Shown: positions 1 through 13,530 of the stretch, piece by piece
Position numbering within the stretch: position 1 is the stretch's first letter
How the letters are laid out: each line of letters begins with the position of its first letter
Source of the DNA: Formicarius rufipectus
Lineage: Eukaryota; Chordata; Aves; Passeriformes; Formicariidae
DNA length: 64,000 nt
Assembly (NCBI GenBank): GCA_013399695.1
Contig: VXAU01000750.1
Coordinates: forward strand, 1,184,719 to 1,248,718
Direction of reading: 5' to 3'
Made by a program: the position numbers and the translations under genes
Notes under the pieces: generated by a model
Told to the model about the DNA's origin: nothing
Databases searched by the model: none
What the model saw: the letters and a program-made list of their open reading frames with translations, nothing else

Positions 1-3000
1 CTGTTGAGGTGCTTATTCACCCTCTCTTTCTGCTCAACTGAATATGGAATGATAATATATTTAATATTAAAGGGTACAATCACAATAAGAGGGCATGAGA
101 GCATCTGCTCTCACCTAAGTGTGTAGTTTACTGATTCAAACCCTCACCTGGAAGGTGAGAAAAGTGGGTTCATAGCCTTTTAGAGAAAGCAACTGAAGAT
201 AGGAGCATTAAACTTACATGTGTGAGAGCTCTTTTATGCAGGATTTCTTTATTAAATGTGACAGTAACACATAGTTAATATAAAGAACTAAAAATTTTGG
301 TAATAAAGAACAAATAAAAATGTGAGTGTGCCTAGTCATACAAAGGAAGCAGATGTTAGCAACACATTAAATCACAACTCCAGCACAGGCATACTCTGGT
401 GCTCTTTTTTATTTGCCATCGATCTTTTCAGACCACATAAAGCAAAAGCTTTCTCATTTCAATTTAGTATTTTTTCAAGTTCTGCCAAAGATCTGACAAA
501 ATGTGTTTGGTCTCTGATAATAGCAAACACTTAAAATGATCTTAATATATTACACAAACTGTGTCATAGGAGTTGCCTAAAAAGACTGTAGTTCTACCCA
601 GGGGAGCACAGGAAATGGTGAGACATACTTAGGAGAAATTTTTATATGTGTAATTTCATAGGGAAAAAACTCACATCAACTGGTTTAGAGCAGACCAACA
701 AAAGACAAAAGTTGGTTTCTGGAGCCTAATGTCCAGTATGGAAGTGTCCAGAAACCATTGCTTCAGAGAATGGAGCAGGAAAGCATGCAATAAGCTGTGT
801 AGGAAAAAGTTTAGTCATGTTTTCTAACTGTTCCAATAATTTCACTATTTCAAATCAGTTTCATTTTCAGTAGCTGTGCCTTCTCTATGTCTGAGGAGGA
901 ATGGTCCAAAAGAAGCACTTGATGTATACTCTATGCAATTTACTGTTTTGTTTGGTTTTATTACCTCTCCCATAAATTTTTCTCTGCTCAAAGATTAATG
1001 TTCTCCAGCCATCTTTCCCAGAAGGAAAATAGAAATGGATTTTTCAATTTAGAGAAATAAACAAAACCAAATCTTCCTCCGTGAAGACCATATTGAAAGT
1101 ATATTTAAATGATGCCAAGTAAAAGGAATTAAAAATAATAATCTTGGCTACATATCTATGACTGGAAAGCCTTCTATATGTATATGTATTTATGTACTTT
1201 TAAAAACAGTTGTGTGGAATTTTTCGCTTCCGTTGGTTTGGGTTTTTTTATTTGGAATACGACCTGAAGATTTTTGATAACCCCATAAAAACATTTGATA
1301 TTTGAATATTGCATAGTAAAGTGCAATAGAATGATAGAATTTTTCCTACAGAAAGAAACTTTCCTATATATGTGTAAAACGAAGGATCAGAAAAGAGTTT
1401 TTCCCTTTAAAGACATCCCTGTACAGGGATGCTGTATTTCAGGGGTGCTAATTTAATATGTAGAGTGCTCTGATTTCCAACTGTGTGATGCTTTCATTTG
1501 AAGGTGTAGCAATTCACTGAACTTGGTATCACCAGCCATTTCCCTCATGTCCACTGGTGATCGCACTTTCAATTACACCACCATAAAAGGGGAATAATGC
1601 CACAGGTTTTTTGTGGATTTAAGGAAAGGAAGAAAGTAAAGACAAAAATCCATCAGAGTTTGAAAGAGTTCTTTTCATTTATTCCCATAGGCTTTGTATC
1701 TTTGTGGACCAAGGCACACTCAGAACTGTGTTGTGGTTTAAGTTAATGATCTGTTAGAAGAAAAGAAGAATAAACATCAACAGTCATAAATCCAAATATT
1801 TTTTTTTCTACTATTTTAAAGTTACTTCCTTGTTTAAAGAAGGCTACATTCATCTGGCATTTAGGTACTGGAAACAATTCTATAACAGTAATGTTTTTCC
1901 ACCCAAATTTTTATATAATATTTTCTTTTAAAGATTTACATATATAATTTAGGTTTGCCCTTTCATAACTTCCTCTGTCCACCTAACCCTGTTCCTATCA
2001 ACACTAGAGGTGTTAAATCACTTCATATGGTAAAACCTATCATTTTCCATTTTGATTTTTCTTGGACTGTTACCTTGATAAAATTATGGAATCTAGGATA
2101 ATTTTCCAAACCCATGTCTGCTTTTTGGATTATCCTTCAGGGCTCCATTGTGCTAAAGTAACCAGTGTTCTTTAATGACTTTCTGCAGTACCCTCAGGGA
2201 AATGAAATGGCTTTTTCATGTCTGAGCATTCAAAGTACCAGTTCCTTGTCCTACTGCCCTTACCGTGGGACAGAGCTTTGACAATGCCTGTCAAAGCAGC
2301 CCTGCCTATGGTATCAGAAATGGCAGTGCAAAAGCTGTCAGATTTTTGATCCTGTTGGCTATGGGCATTTATATTATCTTGTGGGGGTACATATTTTTTC
2401 CAGTGTATCCTTCATCTTAATGGAGTGTGATAGCTTATGAAAGCCAGCTCGAAATTCATTACTGCACAGTTTATTTTTCCCTTTGTCCTCCAACATTATC
2501 TTTGTGACAGCAGCAGAAACTGTTTACAATAGAAAATAACTGGAAAATATTCATGATTTTTTAGGTACTTTAGGCAGTAAGTCCTCTTATTCATTGGGAA
2601 CAATAATATCAGGCATGCCCCTGTAAGTATTCATACCCCTGCCATCTTATAACAGATTAGCAATCTCACAGCTGTTTTGTCTGCATAATTCCACCATTTA
2701 CCTGGTATGTGTCACAGGGCTGAAGTTACACAAAATCTTAGGCACTGAAATGTTCATCAATATGGTCTGTTGTTAGCACTTTTGTTAATACAGCGGGATT
2801 TGGAGTTCTGACTTCTGTTCCTGTGAGGTCTCTACAGTCCCGATATACACATGTTGCAAATCAGGCATCAAAAGGTATGACTCACATCAGACATCCTAAT
2901 AAGTTTGCAGACAGGAAGTAGAGCAGAGAAGTTTTGTTCTGTACTTACTCCTTTTCTGGGGTTTTGGAGCTTCACTGCAGTATTGGAACTCTTATTTGCC

Positions 3001-5954
3001 ACCCATATACTGGAAATAGGTGTCTAAATCCCTTTCTGATAAAACATAGATGAAGAGATTACTTTCCCTGTCATGTCTAACAATAAAAGGATTCATTCTG
3101 AATGCATGAAATACAGGAAGACATGTTTTACCATCATCAAATGTGTGTCTAACTTACTGGGCCATAAAGCATTCCTTCAAGTGTTTGCTACTCTGTTTTA
3201 GTATGTTGGAATATCAGTCTTGTCTTGTCTTTGCTATTGACTTGTCTTTACTAATGATCTTTATTCTCTCTTGTGGAGATTCAATTATTTCATGCATCCT
3301 AAAACAATTTCAGCTTGGTAACTGCCTCACATGCAATCTCCTGAACCAACCCATATCAAAACAGAGCTTGTAAAATCTGACTGCCATGTTGCTTGAGGTT
3401 GCCCAGCCTGTTCAGGAGGAGGGCCTGTGGCTGGCTGCTGAGTGCATTTATCCACACTTTTCTGCTTTTCCCCCTTAGCTTTCAAAGACAAGGTGTAGGC
3501 TCTGGGTTTTATGTACTCTAAAATAGTGGGTCACTATACTAAGCCAGAGATGTTCTGCTATCATTGAGCCAGGTTGACTCATCCAAGGATGAGAGACCAT
3601 CTGTTGTAGGACACAGACAGGATAATCACGATGAAGACTATTGCTCTCTAAAACTCCATGTGGAGAGAGAAAAGTACTTGAGTGGGGTGGTAACATGTAC
3701 GTTACTAAGAACATAACTGAAAAGGTGCAGCACTTGCTTGGATCTCCACCTCCTCTTGCCACTCTGGCAGTAGACATGCTCATTCCAGCAGGTCCATGGC
3801 AAGAAGAGCGTGGTGTGCCTTGGCTGGAATAACTGCAGTAATGGCATGCTGACACTTTTGTACCACAGAGCCCCCCAGCCTTATGCAGGACCTGTGGCAA
3901 TGAGGAACAGAAGCTCAATTGAATTTCTTTACTTCAGCTGGAAGTTTCAATTTCTATATTTTCCTACTCCCTTCCTTCTATTTTCTAGATTGGAAGAGTA
4001 GAAAAATGTATTTAAATGGTAGAAAAGTATTCAAATAGGTGGATGTAGAATTTTTTACTGACTTGATCCCTGCAGGTAATGCAGGCAGAAAAATTCCACA
4101 TTTATAGATCATGGAAGGCCTTTATTATCAATGTTTTAAAATTTGGGTGATCACTTAAGCCAAAGTTTATGGGTGTTCAGAATACCTTAAGAGGGCAGTG
4201 TGTTGCAGTCCATCTGAAAGAGAAAGAGCATTTGGAAGGCAGTTCCACCATTCCCTGCCACACATCAACAAACGTTGTTTTGGTGGGATGCAGGCAGTCA
4301 ATGCAGCTTTGCTCTTAGTCACTTTTGGACTAAAAATGGACTTTAGAATTAGGCATTAGGAATTTTTTGAATCCCAGCTTTGAACTTGATAACTTTCTGG
4401 GGTTTTGCCCCCAAAACACTGTTGTGGACTTAGGCTTTGGAGAACAATAGAGGTGAAAAATAGTCCCATTGAATCAGGAGAGATGAGTCTGTATTTAGAG
4501 GAGTAATTTATCCACTTTGCCATCACATTCTGCATGTCAGGGAAGCCAAATCAGTATTTTTAAATTGATTTTTCACAAACCAAGGAACAGACTCAGAATC
4601 TGCTACTCCAAATCCATTCCCCTCTGGTACCTTCCTTTGACATTTTAATTAATATTCTTAATTGCTTAGGGTTAAAGGGAAAAAATCATGTCCTTTTAAA
4701 GTAAATAAGTATATACAGTATGAGAATATCCAATTGTCTCCATTAAGAGCAAGCAGATGGCTCACTGTAGTGTTTTATTTTGTTGTTTACAGAACAGCTA
4801 GCTTGTACTACAGTATCTCTTCATCTCCAGAATTTCTATTCCAAGATTATGTATAGGTTCTGTCTTACTAGTAGTATTTTAATTCATCACCACATATTTA
4901 GCAAACTCCTTCTTTTATCACTTGATGACAGAAGGGATTTTTTTTCTCTGACATTTATTGCTTTTTAAACTGTATTTCTGGTTGGGTGCCAGATTTCTCC
5001 CAAAATATTGTAAATAAATGTGAGTAATACAGATTTGGATTTATGAAGCATAATGGCTGGATGCTTTAGCTGGGAAGAGATGTTTTATCATGTTGTCCAC
5101 CATTATGCAGGGAAACTTTTAAGACTTTCTTTCCTGCTTTATTTTACTACAGTCCTTAAAGGTTTTAAACAAAGTTCCTTTGAGACTTGAACACAATTAC
5201 GGTAACCAATCTGACATACACACAATGTGAATAAAATGCTCAATTATATACAGGCGTTTTAACACTGATACATTCTACAGACATAAAATAAAGGCACCTT
5301 GAAATAAAACTCTTATCTCCCTCACCTCACTTATCTACTAATTACATATAAACTCACAGAATAATAATAAAAAAAAAAGGAAAATCCTGTATGTGTATCA
5401 TTAAGGAACATAAAAGAAAGGCTTATTATCTTTTTTCATGCTTATCTGTAAGACTCAGTAATGTTCCTATTTGTAAGAATATATACTCTCTCTCCATACT
5501 TATGTCCATATGTAGTTTATATATACAAATATAACCCCCTTCGGACTCTAAATGATTAACACACTGACTGGGGAACTGTTCCTGCATTCATGCTTTCTGA
5601 ATTCAGAAGTTCTTAAGATGGAGAGCCCCGTTTCTTCCTTTGTGAGTGCTGCTTCATGAGACCATGAAATCAATCCTGCCAACCCTTTTGGCTAAACTTG
5701 GATTCAATATGAAAAATTGCCTCTCCTGTAATATCTTTATTCTCCTTCAATCATTATTTCACAACTTGGAACGATTAGTTTTCTGTATGGTGGGTTAAAT
5801 GTGCGGGTAACAAACTTTGAAAACACGGTGGCTAAGCAAAATCATCACTTTTGCTTCACGTTCCTCACATTTTTTGCACAGTGATACTCTGTGTGATTTA
5901 CCTTGAAGGGTATGAACTAACTTCAGTCCTGCAAAGAAAGCAGGTGCCTGAGGG
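1..5954. other. unique AT-rich noncoding sequence, no gene seen
   Basis: I see no exon, RNA gene or recognisable repeat here. The longest open frame is 147 codons on the minus strand (3475-3918). It resembles no family I know, has no protein-like periodicity and overlaps open frames on the other strand, so I read it as chance. The stretch around 3380-3930 is somewhat richer in G and C than its flanks and could be a very old, unrecognised repeat. A perfect 9-bp hairpin lies at 2275-2297, which is expected by chance at this window size. Confidence 0.7.
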
Positions 5955-5955
5955 G

Positions 5956-5984
5956 AAAAAAAAAAAAAAAAAAGAAAGAAAACA
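5956..5984. repeat. poly(A) / (GAAA) simple repeat
   Basis: An uninterrupted run of about 18 A is followed by GAAAGAAAA. It is a plain A-rich microsatellite on the + strand. No retroposon body with target-site duplications could be recognised next to it. Confidence 0.9.
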
Positions 5985-7409
5985 GGAGGTATTTATAAAC
6001 TATTACTTCAGTAGGAAATAAACCCCCCTCCCAACATGTGTAGCAATTCATCTCCCACTCCTTATATGGGGCTAGTTAACCTCTTAGCTCGATGTGCTGG
6101 AATCACAGTATCAGCCTGGGCTGTGGTGGGTTCTGATGGAAGCAGTACAGGAATCTGGATTTCCCCCTCTCCTGCCCCAGGGAAGAATGAAGGACTGCTT
6201 GTGCTCCCAGCTGTGTGACAGGGGCTGGCATCACTTTTCATGCAGTTAAAGGCCTTATGCCACAGATGTGATGTAGAAATGCAGACAGCAAATTTCTTAC
6301 CTGCTTTCCATTCTGATATTTAATGATTTTTCAGTGGATCCAAATGTTGCATAAGACTTCCAAGGAGAGGAATGACCCAGAACTCAGAGATACCATCCGG
6401 GGACATTTCCCAAGGGCCTGTTTCTTGGGGATGGGAAAAGGAAGCAGATGTTTTCCATCAACAACTAATGCTGAAGAGCTACTATTACTCCCTCCCTAAC
6501 CACAAGCTCTGTGCCATAATCATCTACTCCCTTCTTCTGCTTCTATAGATGTAACAGCAGCATCTAATAATTCAAATTCTGTCTTGTTGACACAGCTTGC
6601 TTCAGCTCTACAGAAAGCAAGTTGTTTGTTCACTGAATCTGTGGACACATCAGCACTTTGCAGAGTCTAAAAGGAGTTGCTGTTTTCTTGACAGCAATTG
6701 CCTGCTGTCATCTGAGCCTCCTGGAAATCTGTGGCAGCACACAGAAACAGCCATGCACAATAAATTTCTGCCAGTGTGGCATGATTATTTTTGTTAGACA
6801 GAATCACAAATTTCCCCCAAAACATTCCCTTCAGTATTCCATATATTAAGAAAAAGCTTTCTTTTCTATTACTTCAGGAAACTGATCTAAGAAAATGCTT
6901 TTTTGTCTGTGTTGAGTAATTATGCTATTTTGAATTTAGACCTGTGTCACTAATGGGGAATGATCTGTGATGCACACCTGGCTTTGTAGGGAGTGAGAAT
7001 AACATGTATTCTGGTGTAACATGTTGCAGGCTGAGTAAATATGAGGCTCAATAGATAAAATTGGACTTAAAATACAGACATGTGTACAAAAATTTCCCTT
7101 ATTAAAGACCAAGAGGATGGGAAAAAAATTTAAATGGCATTAATATAATAAAAGGGGAATGACTGCTAACCTGTTGAACCAAAAAAAAGTTAGTTAGCTG
7201 AGGGACTAAAAAACCTATTCTTTTAATATAAACATAGTCAAGATGTCTATTCTGTGGGGATGAGCACTTTAACATTCCATTTGGACAATTTAGGTAATAA
7301 AATAGCTATTATATATTCCACCTTCTGGTGCACAGCTGTAGATGTACCAAACTGGAAATCAAAATCCTGACAGCTCTCCCTTTGCACCCTCACAGAGACA
7401 TGCTACTCG
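5985..7409. other. unique noncoding sequence
   Basis: No repeat, exon or RNA gene was recognised. Open frames are all under 70 codons and look random. Confidence 0.65.
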
Positions 7410-7640
7410 TAGACTCCTAGAAGCATGGAACCACGGAATGATAGAACAGCCCAAGCTGAGAGAGACCTTGAAAATCCTCTTGTTCAGCCTTTCATAGCCA
7501 AGGGAGCCTAGGTCAGATTATCTAGTACCCTGACCGGTCACACCTGGAAGACCTACAGTGATGGGTAGTCCGCCCCACCCCGAGGAGAGTATTTCAGAGA
7601 CTGATCATTCTAAATGAAAAAATTCTCCCCCATAGCAAGA
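7410..7640 (-). mobile_element. CR1 LINE 3'-end fragment, antisense, diverged
   Basis: Read on the + strand, the segment follows the order of an inverted avian CR1 3' end. It starts with degenerate copies of the short AATCATAGA-type terminal repeat (near 7424-7446). Next come the block corresponding to GGGACCTTAAAGATCATCT (7465-7485), the middle CCTGGCC...ACACCTCCAGGGATGGG block (about 7530-7570), and the GTAAAAAATTTCTCCC-like block near 7612-7632. Several short indels and many substitutions show an old insertion. CR1 copies in birds are usually 5'-truncated like this one. The outer edges are approximate. Confidence 0.75.
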
Positions 7641-10351
7641 TGAGTGCTTAGTTAAGACCTCTGAAGTGTTTAACAATAGACAGCTTTAATTCTTTTATTT
7701 TTCCAGTAAAATGCTCCATGGATGCAGATGTGGGCTAGACTCTGCTTAAGGTCAAGGAGCCAAAGCTGACCTTAAACTTGTAGGAATCCTTGTTCTCAGT
7801 GTAGGCAAGTCAGGACAATCCTGAGGCCACTTATATAAAACTATTCTCTTCCTTCCACAGAGAGTTCTGAAAAACACTGAACTCATTTTGAAGGTTGTTT
7901 AAGGTATGAAGAATGTGAAACTGAGGAATGTCATGGGACTATAGATCCTTCACAAAAAGGAAAGATCCTGTTCACTGCATCGTGTGTCTTGGCTACCAAT
8001 CCTGAAGAACATGAAAGGATGATTAGTAGTTTCACATATTTAGTATAAATCTAAAACCTTCATTTCATGAAAAGATGAAAAAAAGATGAGGTGAAAGGAA
8101 GGAGGAAAAATTTTACCATAGGCAAAAGGAAAAGAAGATGTAGATGCTCCCTGAAGCAAAACAGATGGAGTGAAGGAGGCTATGCCACCAGCTTCGCACA
8201 TTCATTTAGAAGTCAGTTTTAAATGGTAGGAGTTAGGTATGGAGGACTTATTTCCCTCCCAGGACATCTTAGGAGACAGCAAAGAAAGGTGATTGATCAC
8301 GGAGGTTGGAGATTTTTTGTGCACTATTTTTATTTTTTTAACTCTTTCCACCTAGAGTTAAGTGTGTCCTTTGTCACAGTAAATCTTACTAGGTCAACTT
8401 ATTTGTGGGTGACAAATCCATAATGTTATTTTCTCTTGGGGGTAAAATTCCAGTGATGTTTTTTAGGAAACCTTTGCAGGAGCACTGCTAACAGAGGAAA
8501 CTTCCCTCAAAACTGTGAAAGTTTGGGTGCCTCCTGGATCAAAAGCCAAGACTCAGGATACATTCTACCCAAGCATGCACAATCCAGTACTTTCCTTGCA
8601 AAAGACAGGAAAGAGAAGGCATCCTCTCTGCTGAATATTCCCAAATTACTCCAGCTGATCAATGCACATTTTCTTCAGTGGAAAGACACAAGTGACAAGA
8701 GGGAGTGGAATGTTGCTTTGTTATTCTGATTTTTCACTGACAAATGCAGATCAGCAGTATGTGTGAAAGAAACCTCAGAGTCTATGAAACAGGAGAGAGC
8801 TCAAGATATGATGTATAGACTTTTTTTCTTGCTTCATGGGGCTGCTGGGACATGAACATGCCATTTTGGGGAAAAGCTAATTGCCTGTTCAGCAACTAAA
8901 AGCGAGATACCTTTGTTCAGTGAGTTACAATTCCCTGAAGTACACTGCAGTAGCAAAGCAGTAATTACAATGCAGCATGTCTTAAAAGTGCACCATTATA
9001 CATTTCATGAAGAAAAGGGTAACTTAAGCATTGCTGTTCACTGGTTAAAGCAAAAGATTTAAAACATCTTGAGCATGATCATGTATGTTTTATGGATATA
9101 AATTTATGTTCATACAAATTTCTAATGTTAAAGCTGTGTTTGTAACCTACCATTTTCAGGCTGCAACCAGATCAGGTTATAAGTTATTTTGTGCTGCTGG
9201 CAACAGTCCAATAATCTAAAACACATTTTGAATTTTATTCTCTTTTCTTTCCCCCTTTTTTTTTACGGTCTCCGGCGAAGAGATATTGTCTCACTAGAAT
9301 GGAATGACTTCTGGATAAGGAAGCCAGCATAAATTAAAGTGGGGTCTTTGGCTGAAGAACTGCAATGAACGTTCAAAAAAGGATGGTGAGAAAGAGAAAT
9401 GTGAGCAGACAAAGGAAACCAGTCAGAAAATATAAGAGAATATGGGTTTAATATATTTTGATATCCAAACCAGAGCGAGCATGGTTGCAGAATTCTGGAA
9501 ATCATAAACACCTTAGAGAGTTAAGACTACCTCATAAATAGGAATAGGTAATTTCTTGGGGATTATTTATAAATCATACTTTAATTAAAAGGTTAGGAAA
9601 AGACGAATATATGTTTCAATAACTAGTTTGTTAATACATGTTAATAATAACATTGATAATTACAAGCATACTAGAATTATTTATTAATCACTATGTATTT
9701 ATTAACCTTTGAGAAATGGAACTCTTTATATGGAGTATGAAGTTGCCGAAAGAAGCTGGAAGGAAACAAGATATGAATTAGGATTATGACAGAAATCAGT
9801 AAGGGAAGGTAACTTGCACGGCAATTACATTGTGTTGTGTTGCATTACAGGTTCCATACACTTTCCTAATAACTATGTAATTTTCTCTTGTCTCCATGGC
9901 ACATATTTTGTGACTTTTTCATTAAAAAATCCAACACAAACCTAATAATCTTTTGCCACACAATACATTATTAGAAGAATCATAAGGAAGGAGGATAAAA
10001 GAGCAAGTTTAATAAATGCTGCAAAGCGTACTACTGCTCCTGAATGTTTGTGTTGGATTTCATATGATGTATGAGAAGCTGACATGTCCTGTGGGGGTTA
10101 GTTTGCATTTTTTTATGAAAGGTTACAGTACTCTGGACTTAGAGTTTATTTAGTTTTACACTAGTGATGTAAATATTTATTAAGGCTTTGACTCATTACA
10201 TTTTGTGCAGCTCTTGCACTCCAAATCTCTCTGATTCACAGTATACTGAAAAAAGAAATAATACCCCTAAATCACACCTGTCTGTGAAGAGAAAATCTGT
10301 CAGCTCTTTCACTCCCAGCTCTTCACCTTGCGACAGGCAAGGCAAAAAGGG
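7641..10351. other. unique noncoding sequence
   Basis: No gene or clear repeat. The part from 7680 to about 7850 may hold more of the old CR1 insertion but is too diverged to call. A minus-strand open frame at 9263-9511 (82 codons) has no recognisable domain. Confidence 0.6.
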
Positions 10352-10385
10352 AAAAAAAAAAAAAAAAACAAACCAAAAAAAAAAT
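10352..10385. repeat. A-rich / (AAACC)-type simple repeat
   Basis: A run of 17 A is followed by CAAACCAAAAAAAAAA on the + strand. It is the first of many A/C-rich tracts in this window with the same strand orientation. Confidence 0.9.
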
Positions 10386-13328
10386 CTGAAAGAAAGCTGG
10401 CTGCTACTCGGAAATGAATTCACTGGAAAAATGTTCCTTTGTCAAGAAGTGCTTGCCTGGGATGGCTGGGCAAATACAGAACATATTCTTGTTTTTTAGG
10501 TCACCCAGCCCCTTCCTTTGAAAAAAATCTATATCACTTCCTTTGTTTTGTTTTTCTTTATTTGTTCATTTGAGGAGTTTGTTTTCTTGATTGTTTTTGA
10601 AAATCATCCATTGACATTTCGTTTTATGAGGACAAAAATAAAAGTTACATCAGATCAGCAGTGGGATATATTCAGATTGCATATCCAGTACCAAGATATT
10701 GTATATGTAGTCTGGATATCTCACATTGACTAAGACTTTATTCCAAGAGATTCCAACAGAACATACCCCAGCAATGGATTATTTTTGAGACAGACCCTCT
10801 TGCTGCTGGAATTAATTCAGTAAAGGACACCAGCATTCCAGTGTTCTGTGGACAATCAGAAGTCACTTGGACTAGCAAAAGGCTTCTTGATCCTATCAAA
10901 ATTGCAGGATTTTTACTCCCATTTCCTCTAATGACCTTTAATGTAGACCTTGTGAGAGGCACTCAAAGACTTCCTGGCTCAAGCACAGAGCTCTGCACGT
11001 TTCCAGTGTGACATTTCTGTGAGGTAAAGCGGCACCTGCAGATTTGGGATGGCTTTTGCTTGTTTGCTTCCTGGACAGCTTTGTCTTCAATTCTTTCCTG
11101 CACAGCTGCATGATTCTGAAAGGCGTGAATGAAAATCTAAATAGCTGATAACCTGGTGGTAAGTGCAGTATTTTGAGAGAGATGAGTTCAAATTCCTCTG
11201 TGCTAGGCAGATGTAAACCACAGCCTTCCATCTTCTACTGCATCCATCTTTTAAACAAGTGCATCTGCCATCTCATTTTGTGATGAGCTTGACCCTGTCA
11301 TAGCCTAAAAATACTTTCATGAGTCTCTCTCTAAATAAAAAAATACAGCCTTTGTGGAGGTCAAGTGGTCTCAAGGTTATGCAGTGTTAATCAGTTTTGT
11401 GGTTCTTAATTCTGTTTTCAAATTTGGCCGTGGTAGTCTTTCAATTCACTTTTGTGGCACTTGATTGATTTTGTTATTAACGTTACAAGTCATGGAATCA
11501 GATAGAAGTGTGTTGAACAGACGTACCCCAACACAAGCCCACTGAAGCATATTGATTTGCATCAGTCTAGAAAAGTGTTTAAATTTTTGGATTAAAATGA
11601 CTCTCCATGTATATAACATTTAAAAAATATATATATTACAAACTTTCATATAAATACAATATATAAAAACACGTTTTTATTTTTAATTCTGCTAAATGAC
11701 ATCTATTTATAGATCTGGACTGTTACCTTATGTCTCCAGATAAAACTGTAAAGCTGCTTTTCTCAAGTACAAGAAAATCCATCTTGAAACTTTAATTAAA
11801 GAATAATCTATCAATGACAAATTACCAGAGGGTGGATATGTCACTCACAGAGTTGGCACGTCATTTCAAAGAACACAACTGAAATCACAGGAGAATAACA
11901 GATCTGGGTATTTGTTTGCACTTAACAGACAAGAGGAACATAACTGATATAAAGCAATTTCGAGATAGTTTCTGTATTAAGAGATTATCTGGAAATTCCT
12001 CCAATCTGAAAAGAAAAGCAGCAGTAGAGCAAACCTGCATCTTCTATAAAGGCTGTAACAATTCTAGCAAAACAAGCAATCCTTCGACATGTTTAAAATT
12101 TCTAGTGGCTTTTTAATTGTGCTCATGTTCATGAAACCTCCACACTGGATGAACTCCTGAGCAGCTTTTTATTTGGTTTCATGGAAACAATTCTTGTAAC
12201 CTTATTTCAATTCATCTTTTAAAAGAGTGCAAGAAGGGGCATCTGTGAGGATGTGAGAAGTAGGAGGTTTTTTCCCTCAGTTTTGTAGTTTAAATAAATG
12301 AATTTGTACCTGTGGTAACTGATCAACTGCATGGGCATTTCCTTTCAAAGAACTATTCACTAAATAGTGGCTCTGTGTAGAGTTCCTATGTAAGTAATAG
12401 GTAGGCTAAAAGTTATTTGGGTTTTTTTTTTCTGTAACAAAATGCACTGGCAAATATAAAAATATTTGTTACAACGATTTTCTCTCAACTGATTAGTAAA
12501 AGCTCTTAAAAAACCCTAAGTGATTACAATTTTTAAGTTTCCCATGAAATAGGGATTTGTTGTCCATAATTTATTATTATAAGGCCTGTATCAATGTAGA
12601 TTTCAAATAGGAGGTACATGACCCCAGTACAAACAGCTGTACATTTTCCTTCTCCTGCCTAAGAAAAAACTCTGGCATAGTAAAAGTCACAGCGAGCAAT
12701 GAAGATCAGTTCTTTATTCCTTCACCATAGAGTATAGTTTTATCTTTATCTCGTCCAGAAGAACCTTGTAAATCAGGTGGAATGATACTTACATCAGAAT
12801 CATATGGAAATATCACATAATCTGAAAGTAGTTTGCTGGCAAGACATAAACCTATTATCTGGGGCTATATACAGTTCCCTGATCACCTCATACAGGAGAG
12901 ACACATATCCTTTAGCTGTAATCCTGTATGTTTTCTGGTCACCATTATTTTATTTTAACTTTCTGTTGGGTTTGTTGGTTTCTCTTTTTGATTGCCAGAT
13001 ACCAACTTTCTGATTATTTTTGACCCCAAAACATGTCCAACATGTTCTTCCCTTACAAGAATGTTGACTCTAAAATAAAAGCATAGAAATTCACATCTGA
13101 AGCTCAGAGCTCCAATTCCATATTAGACTCAGTTTGACTACATTTCTTTCAGGAACTACCCTGAAGTCTTAACCTGAAGGAATCCATTATGTTTCTATCA
13201 TGTCCTTTAGCTTGAGTGCAGTTTTACTATGTTTCTTTCAAAATCTATTCATGTTTTCTATACAGCGAGGATATTGGAATGATATTCTGAAAGACAATAA
13301 ATCTAGTTAATTTAGCTTTCTTAATCAA
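10386..13328. other. unique AT-rich noncoding sequence
   Basis: No exon, RNA gene or known repeat was recognised. It contains a very AT-rich stretch at about 11610-11690 with TATATATA and ATATAAATACAATATAT. Such a stretch is prone to melt but has no specific assignable role. Confidence 0.6.
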
Positions 13329-13530
13329 CAGCGGTGTTAATAACGTTGTTGATTCGACTGTTATTGACGAGAACATCTCATCCAAGGAGCTGGCTGTTAG
13401 CTTGAACACTCCTTGCGCAACTCGTCCACCAGTTTACCCTCAAGGCCATGGTAAACTGGAAACCACTAGAAACCTTCCTCTTGGGATATGGTCAATCACA
13501 ATGAATATGTGATAATTGTGGGATCAAAAG
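13329..13530. other. hairpin-rich higher-complexity patch of unknown nature
   Basis: A perfect 10-bp inverted repeat (arms CCAGTTTACC at 13429-13438 and GGTAAACTGG at 13450-13459, 11-nt loop) lies 60 bases from a second, nearly perfect 9-bp one (13336-13344 with 13360-13368, one G-T pair). A short TCACAAT/ATTGTGG pairing follows near 13496-13523. The base composition is more balanced than in the flanks and includes several CpG. I do not recognise a known transposon or structured RNA. It may be an old repeat or chance. Confidence 0.3.

Noticed and set aside
2275..2297. Perfect 9-bp hairpin; others at 36271-36295 and 48959-48981
   Set aside because: With loops up to 15 nt, about three perfect 9-bp hairpins are expected by chance in 64 kb, which is what is seen.
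3475..3918. 147-codon minus-strand open frame
   Set aside because: No family similarity, a second minus frame and plus frames overlap it, and no convincing splice or promoter context.
5956..5984. Poly(A) tracts as possible processed-pseudogene or SINE tails
   Set aside because: No retrocopy body or target-site duplication found beside them. CR1, the main bird LINE, does not make poly(A)-tailed copies.
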